From Phoebastria nigripes (taxonomy: Eukaryota > Chordata > Aves > Procellariiformes > Diomedeidae), in assembly GCA_035582835.1 (NCBI GenBank), contig JAYKAV010000418.1, forward strand, positions 39,541 to 103,540: a stretch of 64,000 bases of DNA, written 5' to 3'. The translations under genes and the position numbers were made by a program. This document shows positions 1-11,590 of this stretch, piece by piece (the stretch's first letter is position 1; each line of letters begins with the position of its first letter). The notes under the pieces are model-generated. The model worked only from the letters and a program-made list of their open reading frames with translations. It did no database searches and was not told where the DNA came from.

Positions 1-16
1 CTCTTCAGGGATCTGC

Positions 17-2038
17 TTGGTAGACAAAGCCCTGGAGGGAAGAGGGGCCCAAGAAAGCTGGTTAATATTCAAGGATCACCTCCTCCAAGCTCAGGAGCGA
101 TGCANCCCANNAAAGAGGAANTCNGGCAAAAANNCNNGGAGGCCTGCGTGGATGAACAAGGAGCTCCTGGACACACTCAAACACAAAGAGGAAGCCTACA
201 GAGGGTGGAAGCAAGGACAGGTAGCCTGGGAGGAATACAGAGAAATTGTCCAAGCAGCCAGGGATCAGGTTAGGAAAGCTAAAGCCCTGATAGAATTAAA
301 TCTGGCCAGGGACATCAAGGGCAACAAGAAAAGATTCTACAGGTACGTCAGTGATAAAAGGAAGATGAGGGAAAATGTGGGCCCTCTCCGGAATGAAACG
401 GGAGACCGGGTTACCCNGGATACGGAGGAGGCGGAGGTACTCAATGACTTTTTTGCCTCAGTCTTCACTGGCAAGTGCTCGAGCCTCACCATCCAAGCCG
501 CAGAAGGTAAAGGCAGGGACTGGGAGAATGAAGAGCCGCCCACAGTAGGAGAAGATCAGGTTCAAGACCATCTAAGGAGCCTGAAGGTGCACAAGTCCAT
601 GGGACCCAATGAGATCCATCCATGGGTCCTGAGGGAACTGACGGATGAAGTTGCTAAGCTACTATCCATCATATTTGAGAAGTCATGGCAGTCTGGTGAA
701 GTTCCCACTGACTGGAAAAGGGGAAACATAACCCCCATTTTTAAAAAGGCAAAAAAGGAAGACCCAGGGAACTACAGGCCAGTCAGTCTCCCCTCTGTGC
801 CTGGGAAGATCATGGAACAGATCCTCCTGGAAGCTATGCTAAGGCACATGGAGGACAGGGAGGTGATTTGAGACAGCCAGCATGGCTTCACCAAGGGCAA
901 GTCCTGCCTGACTAACCTAGTGGCCTTCTAGGATGGAGTGACTACATCAGTGGACATGGGAAGGGCTACAGATGTCGTCTATCTGGACCTCTATAAGGCC
1001 TTTGACACGGTCCCACACGACATCCTTCTCTCTAAACTGGACAGGTATGGATTTGATGGGTGGACTGTCCGGTGGGTGAGGAATTGGTTAGATGGTCGCA
1101 TCCAGTGGGTAGTGGTCAACAGCTCAATGTCCAGATGGACGTTGGTGACGAGTGGTGTCCCTCAGGGGTCTGTATTGGGACCAGTACTCTTTAATATCTT
1201 CATCAATGACATAGACAGTGGGTTCGAGTGCACCCTCAGCAGGTTTGCAGATGACACCAAGCTGAGTGGTGCAGTTGACACGCCTGAGGGACAGGATGCC
1301 ATCCAGAGGACCTGGACAAGCTCAAGAAGTGGGCCCATGTGAACCTCATAAGGTCCAACAAGGCCAAGTGCAAGGTCCTGCACCTGGGTCGGGGCAACTC
1401 CCAGTATCAATACAGGCTGGGGGATGAAGGGATTGAGAGCAGCCCTGCCGAGAAGGACTTGAGGGTACTGGTGGATGAAAAACTGGACATGAGCCAACAA
1501 TGTGAGCTCATAGCCCAGAAGGCCAACCGTACCCTGGGCTGCATCAAAAGAAGCGTGGCCAGCAGGTCAAGGGAGGTGATTCTGCCCCTCTCCTCTGCTC
1601 TGGTGAGACCCCACCTGGAGTACTGCATCCAGCTCTGGAGCCCTCAGCACAAGAAAGACATGGACCTGTTGGAGCAGGTCCAGAGGAGGGCCACAAAAAT
1701 GATCAGAGGAATGGAACACCTCTCCTATGAGGAAAGGCTGAGAGAGTTGGGGTTGTTCAGCCTGGAGAAGAGAAGGCTTCGGGGAGACCTTATTGCAGTA
1801 TTTAAAGGGGGGCTTATAAAAAAGATGGTGGCAAACTTTTAGCAGGGCCTGTTGCGACAGGACAAGGGGTAATGGCTTTAAACCAAAAGAGGGTAGATTT
1901 GGACTAGATATAAGGAAGAAATTTTTTACGCTGAGGGTGGTGAAACACTGGAACAGGTTGCCCAGAGAGGTGGTAGATGCCCCATCCCTGGAAACCTTCC
2001 AGGTCAGGTTGGATGGGGCTCTGAGCAACCTGATCTAG
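17..2038 (+). pseudogene. CR1 ORF2 reverse transcriptase, broken
   Basis: This is the reverse-transcriptase half of CR1 ORF2. Recognisable parts in order are NYRPVSL at 770-790, the HGFTKG region near 884-901, motif [10 protein letters not shown] at 980-1006, motif [12 protein letters not shown] at 1151-1183, and the catalytic FADD at 1244-1255. The C-terminal CR1 region with LEYC and QLWSP follows, and the frame ends at a TAG at 2036-2038. In-frame stops lie at 869-871 (TGA) and 929-931 (TAG). One base appears to be lost near 1305-1311, moving the reading frame from frame 2 to frame 1. The frame then meets a TAG at 1840-1842 after further indels near 1800-1840, and the tail returns to frame 2. 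The catalytic aspartates of motif A and FADD remain, but no full protein can be made. The endonuclease domain lies upstream of the window. Confidence 0.92.
105..137. other. cluster of ambiguous bases (assembly uncertainty)
   Basis: Nine N bases occur between 105 and 137 inside the CR1 ORF. Single Ns also occur at 417, 25234 and 40345. The cluster sits in a high-copy repeat, so collapsed or conflicting reads are a likely cause. The residues translated from this stretch are unreliable. Confidence 0.95.
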
Positions 2039-2111
2039 CTGAAGATGTCCCTGCCCAAAGCAGGACGGGGTTGGACTAGATGACCTTTAAAGGTCCCTTC
2101 CAACCCAAACT

Positions 2112-2130
2112 ATTCTATGATTCTATGATT
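2112..2130 (+). repeat. CR1 terminal ATTCTATG repeat
   Basis: Just over two copies of the octamer ATTCTATG form the 3' terminus of the first CR1. This short terminal repeat is the usual 3' end of CR1 and fixes the element boundary. Confidence 0.92.
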
Positions 2131-2340
2131 CCTTCTCACATGATAGGTGAACACATGCAAGCTGTGCAGCTACTTATTTCCCTCTTCAGCATGGGCTGCT
2201 AAGTGCAGAAGGTGTTAGCTGAATGTTGAACAACATGAAATTGTCTCTGAATTAAGTTAGTACATTCATATGGGAAGTTACATGGTTGCATAATGGAGGT
2301 TGGGAATAGGAATAACTCAATGGTCTGTTGATGCAGCCCT

Positions 2341-2434
2341 GAGTAAGAATAGAATAGAATAGAATAGAATAGAAAAGAAAAGAAAAGAAAAGAAAAGAGA
2401 AAAGAAAAGAAAAGAAAAGAAAAGAAAAGAAAAG

Positions 2435-2465
<31 letters not shown>

Positions 2466-2745
2466 GAAATAATTTCAGTTGGAAGGGACCTACAACAATC
2501 ATCTAGTCCAACTGCCTGACCAATTCAGGGCTGACCAAAAGTTAAAGCACGTTATTAAGGGCATTGTCCAAATGCATCTTAAACACTGACAGGGTAGGGG
2601 CATTGACCACCTCTCTAGAAAGCCTGTTCCAGTGTTTGACCACCCTCTCGGTAAAGAAATACTTCCTAACATCCAGTCTAACCCTCCCCTGATGCAGCTG
2701 TGAACCATTCCCATGGTTAATGTCGTGGCTTATTTTCTTTGTAAT
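2341..2745 (-). mobile_element. CR1 3' end fragment, minus strand
   Basis: Read on the minus strand, 2545-2715 encodes the C-terminus of CR1 ORF2, including RLDVRKYFF, ERVVKHWNRL and REVVNAP. It is followed by the CR1 3' tail, seen on the plus strand as TTGGAAGGGACCTACAACAA and ATCTAGTCCAACTG at about 2479-2513. The terminal repeat has become the microsatellite at 2346-2468. The 5' break of the element is near 2715-2745 and cannot be placed exactly. Only a few hundred bases survive, typical of 5'-truncated CR1 insertions. Confidence 0.9.
2346..2468. repeat. AGAAT / AAAAG pentanucleotide microsatellite
   Basis: About 120 bp of pentamers begin as AGAAT units (four to five copies) and change to AAAAG units for the remainder, with a GAGAA interruption near 2397. 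It lies exactly where the terminal repeat of the adjacent minus-strand CR1 should be (ATTCT on the minus strand). The Phe/Leu/Ser-rich minus-strand reading frame over it is an artefact of the repeat. Confidence 0.95.
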
Positions 2746-4954
2746 TTCAAAGGTGGAATGTGTTCTGCTAAACTTCATCTGGGTTTTTTTGCATGGAATT
2801 TTTGAGCTTCCTACATGTCTGCATGCCTACTCTTTATACACACACATACAGAAACACCTACAGGGTACCAAGTATATACTTAGATCTTTGAGTGGATTAT
2901 GCAATTTTAACATGTGTAGACTATATGAAAACAAAGGGTTTAAACAGAATACTAACTTAAATAGACAAGAAAGAATTAGGCAGAAAGTTCTAGACAGTTA
3001 GTAGGCTGTTAGTATCAGGTATTTTCTTTTCACTAATTTTGAAATTTTAAAAAAACAGATCAAATGATATTTTTAAATAAGATGTCCTTCCAAGCAAATA
3101 ATGAGCAAGCCTTTTGGACAGTGCTTGACAATGATTCTCTATTTTCTCCTCTTGCTTTTTTTAGCATTTGAAATTTGCCAGTGAAAGTAGCACTTTGAGG
3201 AATTTCTCACAAAAAGCAATAGAAATTAAAAAATGAGAATGTAATTAACGGGTGCATAAATATCAAGTAGAAAGAGGGAAAGAATTATTATATTTTCCTT
3301 CACCCATTGATTATGTCATCAAAGATAATTTCTGTTTACTTTCTTCCCTTCTGTGAAACATTAGAAAATGGAGCTTCTTGCTTGTGTCTAATGTATTTCA
3401 CATATGAGCCATTACTGTGATGTTTCTATCTCACTTCAGAATGATTTGGAAGAAGCTGATTTCTTTTTCTAATATATAAGAATTCCCCCAGAGAGGCTCA
3501 ATTAGATTGCTGAGGGTCAGTCGTTGTCCCAGAAGACAGACATACTTACACTATGTTTGGGGCATAATCAGTAAGGCAGGGAGTTACAAAAACAGATTTT
3601 AAACAACTTTCCATCTCTATTTGTATTTAACAGAGTTAAATGTGCTTTGTATAAAACAGAGTTACCAGATCTATGTGTGAGAACCTGTGCATGTCAAGCC
3701 TCATTGATCTTACACCCTATGTTCAAAGTCAATTTTAAAAAATCATCTTGTTCAAACTGCTGCCTGACAATACAGTCTAAACATTTGTCTTAAAATGTTA
3801 CGTTAGATACCCACTCAGAAAGTCTTGCAGAGTCTTAGCAATGGAAGTTCAACAGGAGGAATGGTTTCCAAGTCGTAGGAGATGCATTAATGTCTTTCTT
3901 ACCCCCTGCAGAATGAGACAGCAATGTATCTTGGATGACTTGTGCAAGTCAGGTCTAAAATAAATCATGGCAACCAAAAAACTCTGTAATGTGAGCAGTG
4001 CTGGAGAAGTACTGGATATGGATCTTTGCTGGGTGCTCTTTTTTTTTGCCTTTTTTTTTTTTTTGCTTTTTTTTTGTAGTTACTGTTTCATTTGAAAACA
4101 TCTAATTTGCTTTTAAAGTAGTAGAGCACATTTTCTTGAAACTCTGTATAAGGTTGTTAAAGAATCTATGCTTCTGTATCCCTGTAATACTTGCTATACA
4201 AGTATCTCAGTGCACCCACAACATTGTTATAATCAGATTCCTTCAAAATCAACTGCATGTTTCAGCAGAAACTGGATAAAAATGACACTTTCACTGATTT
4301 CTACAATTTATTCCATAGTCGTAGCAAAACCACAATTTATTCCATACTAGTAGCAAAACCAAAGAAATCAAGGTTTTCTTGACGCAAAGATGCAGATAGA
4401 AAGTCAACGTGCTGAATCAATCAAAAATGACACCAAACAAGCCAGTGTGTAGCTGAACATAGAGGTTTTACTTTGCTACAGTATCTGACAACATAATCAC
4501 ACTGACATCAATTCCTAAAGTCTGCACGTTTCTGGGCATTAACACCAGGTTCATTTTCACTCCAAAATAGTTAATAATATGATCCTACTTGTGCTTTGGT
4601 TTAAGCCATGTAGCTCCTCTTCTCAGAACACTCCAAAACAGAAAAATAAGTTCTTCAGATTCTTCTTTCTCTTCATTATCTCAGAAAATTTCATAAGGCT
4701 ACATGTTAAAGTTACTGCCTTAAGGCCATCAGATTGCTTATCCACCCCAAAAAATCATCTCATGTCCTCAGCTAAAAATCTTATTAAACATAATGAAGCA
4801 GAAATCAATCCTTTTATGAGGTACAGAGACATTTTTCACAAAAAACCATACCTCACGGTGTTGTGCCAAATAATACGTGTAACTGTTACTTTGCAATTTC
4901 CTTTTTCATACAATCACAGACGAATTTATGCCACAAAAAAACCCTGAAGACCAC
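2746..4954. other. AT-rich DNA, no gene recognised
   Basis: I see no known element here. Open frames such as 2720-3001 (93 codons) and 4579-4947 (122 codons) have no recognisable domain and are within what chance gives. Notable content is a T-rich tract at 4038-4074 and the 29-bp duplication at 4303-4360. Confidence 0.6.
4303..4360. repeat. 29-bp tandem duplication
   Basis: Two adjacent 29-bp units, 4303-4331 and 4332-4360, match at 27 of 29 positions by direct comparison. Both begin ACAATTTATTCCATA and end GTAGCAAAACC. This is a small local duplication of no known function. Confidence 0.93.
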
Positions 4955-6730
4955 CTAGTCCAAAAATGGACACAGCTCCAGATGTGGTCTGACAAGTGCC
5001 AAGCAGAGGCGAATAATCACTTTCTTAGACCTACTGTTTAAGCTCTTGCTAGCATAGCCCATGCCTAACCTTCATTGTCATAAAGGCATGGTGCTGACTC
5101 ACATTCGTTTTGCTGTCCACAAGGACCTCAGGTTTTTCTCAGCAAAGCTGTGACCAAACCAGTCAGTTCCCAGCCTGCCCTGCTCAATGAGATTGTTCTG
5201 CTCCAGATCCAGGATTTTGCATCCATCTTTAATGAACTTCTTGAGGTTCTTGTCAGCCCATTCCTCCAGCTTGTCAAGGTTCCTACAGATGGTGGATGTT
5301 CTCACCAGCCATTCATCCCTATTTTGTGTCATCCATTAATTTTTTGAGGGTACATTCCTTCCCACAGTCCAGACTGGTAATGAAGACATTAAAGAGTATT
5401 AGGCCCCATATCAACCCCAGCGAATACCATATTTCACTGGCTACCAGTTAGACTTTGAACCATTGGCCAGTAACTCTTTGAGCCCAATGGTCTAGTTAGT
5501 TTTTCAACAGCTGAAGTCTAGCCCATTCACCCAACAGTCTATAATTTGTCTACAAGGATGCTATGGGAGACCATTTCAAAGGTCTTGGAAAGCCAAGGTA
5601 AATCATGTGCTCTGCTCTCCCCTTGTCCACATAGTCAGTCATTTCATCACAGAAAGCAACCATGCTGATCAGACATTATTTGTATTAGGAAAATCCATGT
5701 CACCTGCTCCCAATCACCTTCTTGTTCTTGATTTACTTGGAAATAGCTTCCGTGAAGACAGTCCTCATAACTGTCACAGGAACTGAGGTGACGCTGACCC
5801 TCCTGTAGTTACCTGGATCCTCCTTCTTGTTCTCTTCCTGAAGGTGGACGGTCTTCAGAAAGTTCCCCTGGTTGCCAATCCCTTTGAAAAACATTACAGA
5901 TAGGCCTCACAGTAATATTGACAACACCTGAGATTCATCCTGTTCAGTTCCACTGGTCTATTTTCAGTTTGCTCTAGCTCATTCCTCCTCCACTGCAGGT
6001 AGTACTTCTCTCTGCCTCACTGTGCTACTAGGCACAGAGATCTGAGACTGACAATAAAGACTAAGACTTACTTGCCAGAACAGAGCAGAACAAAGAAGAT
6101 ATTGAGTACCTCCACCTTTTCCATGTCATTCATCATCAAGCTGCACACCCCATTCAGTAGCAGACCTCAATTTCCATGGTTTTCTTTTGCTGCCGAAGTA
6201 CCAATAGGATCTTTCTATTTGTGCTTCATATTCCTCACTAGTTTCAGCTGCAGCTGATATTTGACTTTCCTCATGTCATCCCTGCCTACCTGGTCAGCTC
6301 AGTCAGGAGGTACCCTTTCAGTCAAGCTGGTTTTCTGCTCAACTGTCTGCACGTCAGGATGGACTGCTCTTGCACTTTGAGGAGGTTGTTCCTGAAGATC
6401 AACCAGCAATCTTTGCTCCTTTAAGCCTCACAGCAGCCTCCCATGACTATCAGTTCCCTGAACAAGCTTTCTTGAAGTTCACTCTCTTGAAGTTCATGGT
6501 CATTATTCTGACAGCTGCTTTCCTTCCTTTCCTCAGGTTCTTCAGCTCTATCATCTCATGATCACTGCAGCAAAGGCTACCTCTGGCTATTGCATCCCCT
6601 CAAGCAGATCCAGCAGAGCACCTCTCTGTCTGTCCATCCAGCACCCCTGTCACAAAATTATCTGTAGAGCTCTCCTGACTTGTTTCTAGCACTCATCCCT
6701 CCTCCCAACAATAGATAACTCAGAAGGAAT
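4955..6730 (-). mobile_element. old, long CR1 LINE copy, minus strand
   Basis: On the minus strand this reads as a heavily mutated CR1 ORF2. At 5099-5332 the minus frame gives NLDKLEEWADKNLKKF, LGTDWFG and SFAEKNL, matching the part of CR1 that follows the reverse-transcriptase core. Further upstream on the minus strand (rising coordinates) come segments matching the FADD region (about 5322-5357, here altered to a DD without the FA), the motif A area near 5540-5660, the finger region near 5690-5890, and the linker and endonuclease side up to about 6725. The canonical 3' tail is missing; the match begins near the LEYC/QLW region. It is broken throughout and cannot be active. Both boundaries are approximate. 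Confidence 0.82.
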
Positions 6731-9700
6731 AGGGTTGCAAAACTTCATTCACCTCTGTTTTTTCTAATTCAAACACATCTGAAGTTGCCTGTAGCCATTT
6801 TTATGCAGCAGAATCTAACATGGAGTATCAGATTTCCTCACCGAATTCTTCAGCTTGCATGTTTACATGTAATGTCAGTTTGAGAGGTATGGTTCAGCTC
6901 AATCAAAAATTACATTTCATGCAGTAATTCCTGGAAGTGAAAGTCCACATTACATGGTGTTAATGAGAAATCAAATGAGGTGAGTAGAACGATATCTTGC
7001 AGCCTTAGACGTCAATTACTTGGAGGACACGGAGAAATGATTTAGTTACAATAAGAATCCTTTTGGCCTTCCAGCAGTATTCAAACCCAAACTCAAGTGA
7101 AATCAAAAAACATTCTTTCTTTTCTTTAATAACAGCACTGCTTTATTCTTGCCAAAATCTAAAGAAAAGGTATCAATCATTTATGAAAAATATTGAGTTT
7201 GTCTTGCATATTTCTGGTGCAAATGAAGGCAGTCAGAAACCTGAGAAAAAGACTCTCAAGTGTTCTCACACAATTCTCTGCATTGTTGAGTGCTTGTCCT
7301 AACTCAGTTACAGATTTAAAGGGAGCAAGAGGTAGAAGAATGTAGTTCTCCTACTAGCATTATCGAACGTGACACATTCCCAGTTAAGCTAGGTGGCTAC
7401 AGCACTGTGGTCATATAGACCCCACTACAAGACACCAGCTTACCTGTACTGCCAATTTGCATCTACAGCCAATTTATTGTTTCAACATTTGGCATTTGAC
7501 TCATGCTGTTAACTTATTTCTTACACAGAACTTTGCAGATGCACCTTTGATCAAAGTATAAAGGCCATCCGCATTTCCATTTCTCCTTGGTGCTTTCATC
7601 ATAGTTCCTTTTTTCTCCTTTCAGAAAAGAAGCTTAGTGCACAGTAGATTATCGCCTTGCTAAATTTATGGGCTTTGGTCTTAGCCTTTGTGAAACTGAA
7701 ATTTCATCTCGACTGCAGCATCCCTCATCTACCAACATAATCAGAGATGTGCTGCTTTAATTTTCTGTTGATACTGGAAAAATGAGAACAATGACCTTTG
7801 TGTTAATTAGTTAGCCCAGAGAAGCTACTAAGATGGAAAGTGTGGAACTTAGCAGGGCACAAGGTTGCATATTCTAGCCATATCTTATGTTAATTATGGG
7901 CTCAAATAAATGTTGCTGTACATGCTAGTAGCCTTCTAACGCCTTCATTTTAGTTGGGGTAGGCATATATTTCCGCTCTTTTTTTTTTTTTTTTTAATTC
8001 AGGTTAACTAGAGCGTTAGAAACTGATCAGAGGATTGTGTACATGGTGCCGAGTGATTCACTATGCTATTTTCTTCTTTCTCAAGATACTCTCGTGACAC
8101 ATTCCCTTTTAATTTTTTTATAATATAAAGAGTTAAGCCATTATCCATGTCATTACAATAAAAAACTTCTCATAAACATGCAAATTGGATCTTTTCAACA
8201 TGCAAATTGTGCCTTTTCAGATACCTCAGCAGTGTATCTACCTGAACTATAACAATAAAATTGCAGCACACTTCTAAATAAGTACAATTGTCAGATTCTC
8301 CACTCTCAGCCCCTACCCTGACAATGAAAATACCCAGAGTCAAAATGCTATTCTTGGCCAAGTCACCAGTTCCTTAAGCCCCTTCAGAGGTGACCATTTT
8401 GCTCTAAGAATATATTATCTTCAAGTTATTACTTGAAACATAATTTGGCAGTGAAGCTAACAGAAAGATTGTCAGGTAAGACTGATGCTGTCAGCCTGAA
8501 AGCACAATCACACAGCCAGTACTGCACAGATACAGAGTTGAAACTGCACAAGCTTCCACTGCAACAGCACCTGTCAATCTGTCACATGTCACCTGCTCTG
8601 ATTAAAGATTTTGGGAGCATGTGTCTGCAAATGCAGCAAAGGTAATGATGCAAAAATAAAAATCTGACTAATGTGTCCATCACAGAATGGTCAAGGGCAA
8701 CAAAGTTAGTTTAAAAGCTTGTTTATCTGCATGTTTTCATTAATCAGATGTCTTTTTGGTGGAAGTTGCCCAAAAGGTCTCTTTTGACTCCCTATTTCCT
8801 CAGAAAATACATATAATATATGTCATCAATACAGACACTTCAGGTCCTTCATCTGCCACCTTTGTTTAAGAAAAAAATTTTAGGCTGGAAAAAATGAAGA
8901 ACTTCTTCACTTTATTAAAATGTGGGAAAACATATTTTCTGCTCTCTTTCTCAGTTTTCAGAAATTTGTCTGCATCAGGATTACATTTTGTCTCCTCTCC
9001 AAAAGACGTCTTCTACCCATAGTCTTGGAGAAGGCCCTTCAGTGAAAATAATCCCTAGAAACTTCAGCTCTAAATCACAGAGCTCTGTGGATAACTTGCA
9101 ATAAATAGAGGGAAGATCAAAGGAAGGTTAGAGGCTGGCTGTGAAGAACATGAGCAGGAATGACAAAAGGAAAGGTGCTAGTGTTAACTTAGTTACATTC
9201 CCACCGTGAAAATAATAAAGGAAAAAACCCTCCACCTTACTCAGATTTGTTGGATTTATTGCCTAATAGAAGAGTTCCTTGTATTCCTGTGTTACTATTG
9301 TCCTGTTGTCCTATACACCAGATAGGAAGAGACTCCTGCAGAGCATTTCATGCTCATGGATGAGTAGATTATATGTCCTAAACTCAAAGAATAGGCAGCA
9401 GAAATTTTAAATGTCTTGTTAGATATAGTAACATCTTAAGATTTAGAAAAATACACACATAAAACAAAGTAGAAAACCAGACCTTCTCCATAATTATTAT
9501 TTCTCTCCTTGACTTTTCCTCTTTCTTCTTTACACAGCTGGGTTTGTTCCAGCTTCCTCTAAGGCACATTTTGCCAAGGTGAAATAATAAACAGCAACTT
9601 TGTTCTTTAGATTAATGAACACTGACTAGCATTTGCCCTTCTTTTCTTGTCTGCAGAATTAGATAAACGCCTATTTTAAGGTCATCTTTATCTTTTAATC

Positions 9701-11029
9701 TATACTTTCACAGCTGTGTGCTTCAGGACTTGATTCACAGTAAAATGGGTTTGAGTTTAGACCTGAGTATTATGAGACATGCTGTCATGCATTGCTTTTA
9801 AATTTAGGTGATTAACACATTATATTTCATTCTCTGACTTACCAGTTCCTGGTGATAGTCTCCTACTATGTGTGGCCAAATTATGTACCACGACCCTTTC
9901 TACTCACAGCAGGGTACCAGGGTCTGATATATCATGATTGTAGGCAGTCTAGGACTAGTGGCTAGGGTAAGCATAAAATAATAGTCTCTTCAGTTGAAGG
10001 TCCCACATGGACCACATGACCAGGTTTCCTTTCTGTGGAAAATGGAGCACAGGGAAGAGGAGAAGAGGGGGAGAAAAAGGGTGAGGAGTTGTGATCAGGG
10101 CAGAAACCCACACTTGGGAACTGGGAAGTTGCCCCAGGCCACCTAATGTAGACAAAATTCTCACAAGGCCTAAGGTAAGCATATACAATACCTGACCAAG
10201 CACCCCTCTATGGGATTATACTGTACTTCCTATATCAACTTTCATTTGAGGATCTAAAAAAGTGTTACCAAGGCAGTCTTTGTATCTCTCCTCCTTAGCA
10301 AAATGGGAAGCTGGAACACAATGAAGTTAAGCGATTCCTAATCATTGAACCACTTCTCTTTATTGCCAAGATCAAAGATAGTAGAGTAGTGGGATAGCTG
10401 AGACTGGAAAGTAATGAAGAAGTGATGAGTTCACAGAAATTAATCATCATCTTCCCTTTGACTTCAGTAATCGAGCAAACAGTCAGGATTTCAGCTCAAA
10501 TCTTTGACTGACCAACTGCTGCTTTGCATCACGACGGAGCCTCATTCCTCTGATGGGGGCTGAGAGATCTCCTCCAAAATGTTTTCTTTCATGATGATGT
10601 CAAAGAACAGAGGAAACTAGGAACTCAGAAACAAAAAAAGTGCTCAAATGCTGTGTTTGAAATATATTGATTTATGCCAAGAAATTCTGCTGAAGCTCAT
10701 CCAAGCCTTAAGCCATTTCACTGTACATAGGCCTTGCAACTCATAAAATGCAATTGCTAGGAAATGTAAACTCTGCCTGACGTCAGTAAGACTATTTAAG
10801 TGGATAAGGACTCTCAAATGCAGTTAAGCTTGATTCTGTAATGATAAGAACTTAAAATCAGCTAAACAAAGTAATACCAGAGATCCATCCAACTCGGCAG
10901 TCTGTCTTGAAAAGTGGCTTGTAACTGATGCTTGGGAAAATGGACACACATAGGGTGAAAGTTCCCCTGATACCTCTGTGACTGTTCACTCAACTCCTCC
11001 TTACATTTTGGCTAATCCAGCTCATGCTA
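6731..11029. other. AT-rich DNA, no gene recognised
   Basis: No gene or known repeat was recognised. Reading frames are short (79 codons at 7063-7302, 82 at 9955-10203 minus) with no domain. A run of 17 T lies at 7979-7995, and an octamer-containing duplication lies at 8175-8218. Very old repeat relics could be present but are not visible by eye. Confidence 0.55.
8175..8218. repeat. 22-bp tandem duplication carrying two ATGCAAAT octamers
   Basis: Units 8175-8196 and 8197-8218 match at 19 of 22 positions. Each contains the exact octamer ATGCAAAT (8178-8185 and 8200-8207), the consensus site of POU/Oct transcription factors. The duplication is visible directly; regulatory use is only a possibility. 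Confidence 0.9.
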
Positions 11030-11590
11030 AGGCCTGATGTATGCTGGGAGCAGTGCCATTAGCTCAAAGCCAGAGCACCACTAGGCAGGACAGGTGGCCA
11101 GGAAGAGCTAAAGGGCCATCACGCAGCCATGATCACCTGCAAATTGCTATCGCTGGCAACCATTATCTTTTGTCTGGCAGTTTCCTCAGAATCCACTAAC
11201 TTATGGAAATGGTATAGACCAAACCTCCAAGCTGGAAGGTATAAAACATCAGCTTACCCAAAAAGATTTTGAAGTGGATCCAACAGCAGCTGGACTGCTG
11301 AGGCTTTCATGCTTCCTAGTGTGATACAGGGGACGCCCGAACCATCACGGAGGAGGAAGGATGAGCACTCTCACCATTGGCTCGGTAACTAATTCTTCTC
11401 TTTCACTCATAAGTGCATGATATTAAGAGTTACAGGTTATAAGTTATGAAATCTTATGACTTGAATGGTGAATAAGTGAATTAACATGATAGACTATCTG
11501 GGCAATAGGGGATTGAGCCCCTGTGTGTCTTGTTTGTTTATTGTATTTCTTAAAGAGCTCATGAAATAAAGTTTAAATCACAGAGTACGT
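11030..11590 (+). mobile_element. possible retroviral-type LTR (weakly supported)
   Basis: The segment has the layout of an LTR on the plus strand. A TATA-like GGTATAAAAC lies at about 11238-11247. It is followed about 320 bp later by a GT-rich stretch and the polyadenylation signal AATAAA at about 11565-11570. Its texture differs from the AT-rich flanks, and it seems familiar as avian LTR sequence, but I cannot name the family. No clear TG...CA ends or target duplication were found, so the limits are guesses. It may instead be unique sequence with chance signals. Confidence 0.3.

Larger units (their letters stand above)
1..2130 (+). mobile_element. CR1 LINE retrotransposon, 5'-truncated by the window edge
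   Basis: This is a non-LTR retrotransposon of the CR1 family, which copies itself by target-primed reverse transcription. The copy contains the linker after the endonuclease, the reverse-transcriptase domain, the C-terminal region and the 3' untranslated tail. The 3' end is diagnostic: the stretch GACCTTTAAAGGTCCCTTCC at about 2080-2100 is followed by tandem ATTCTATG units ending at 2130. The left end lies outside the window, so its true 5' limit is unknown. Long open stretches survive between only a few lesions, so it is younger than the CR1 copies at 4955 and 45735. A cluster of N bases at 105-137 and one at 417 lie inside it. Confidence 0.95.

Noticed and set aside
1162..2028. Minus-strand ORFs opposite the first CR1
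   Set aside because: They are shadows of the plus-strand CR1 coding sequence and carry no domain of their own.
2317..2502. Minus-strand ORF rich in Phe, Leu and Ser
   Set aside because: It is the translation of the pentanucleotide microsatellite, not a protein.
7545..7556. Palindrome CTTTGATCAAAG resembling back-to-back TCF/LEF sites
   Set aside because: A 12-bp palindrome is expected many times by chance in 64 kb; nothing around it supports regulation.
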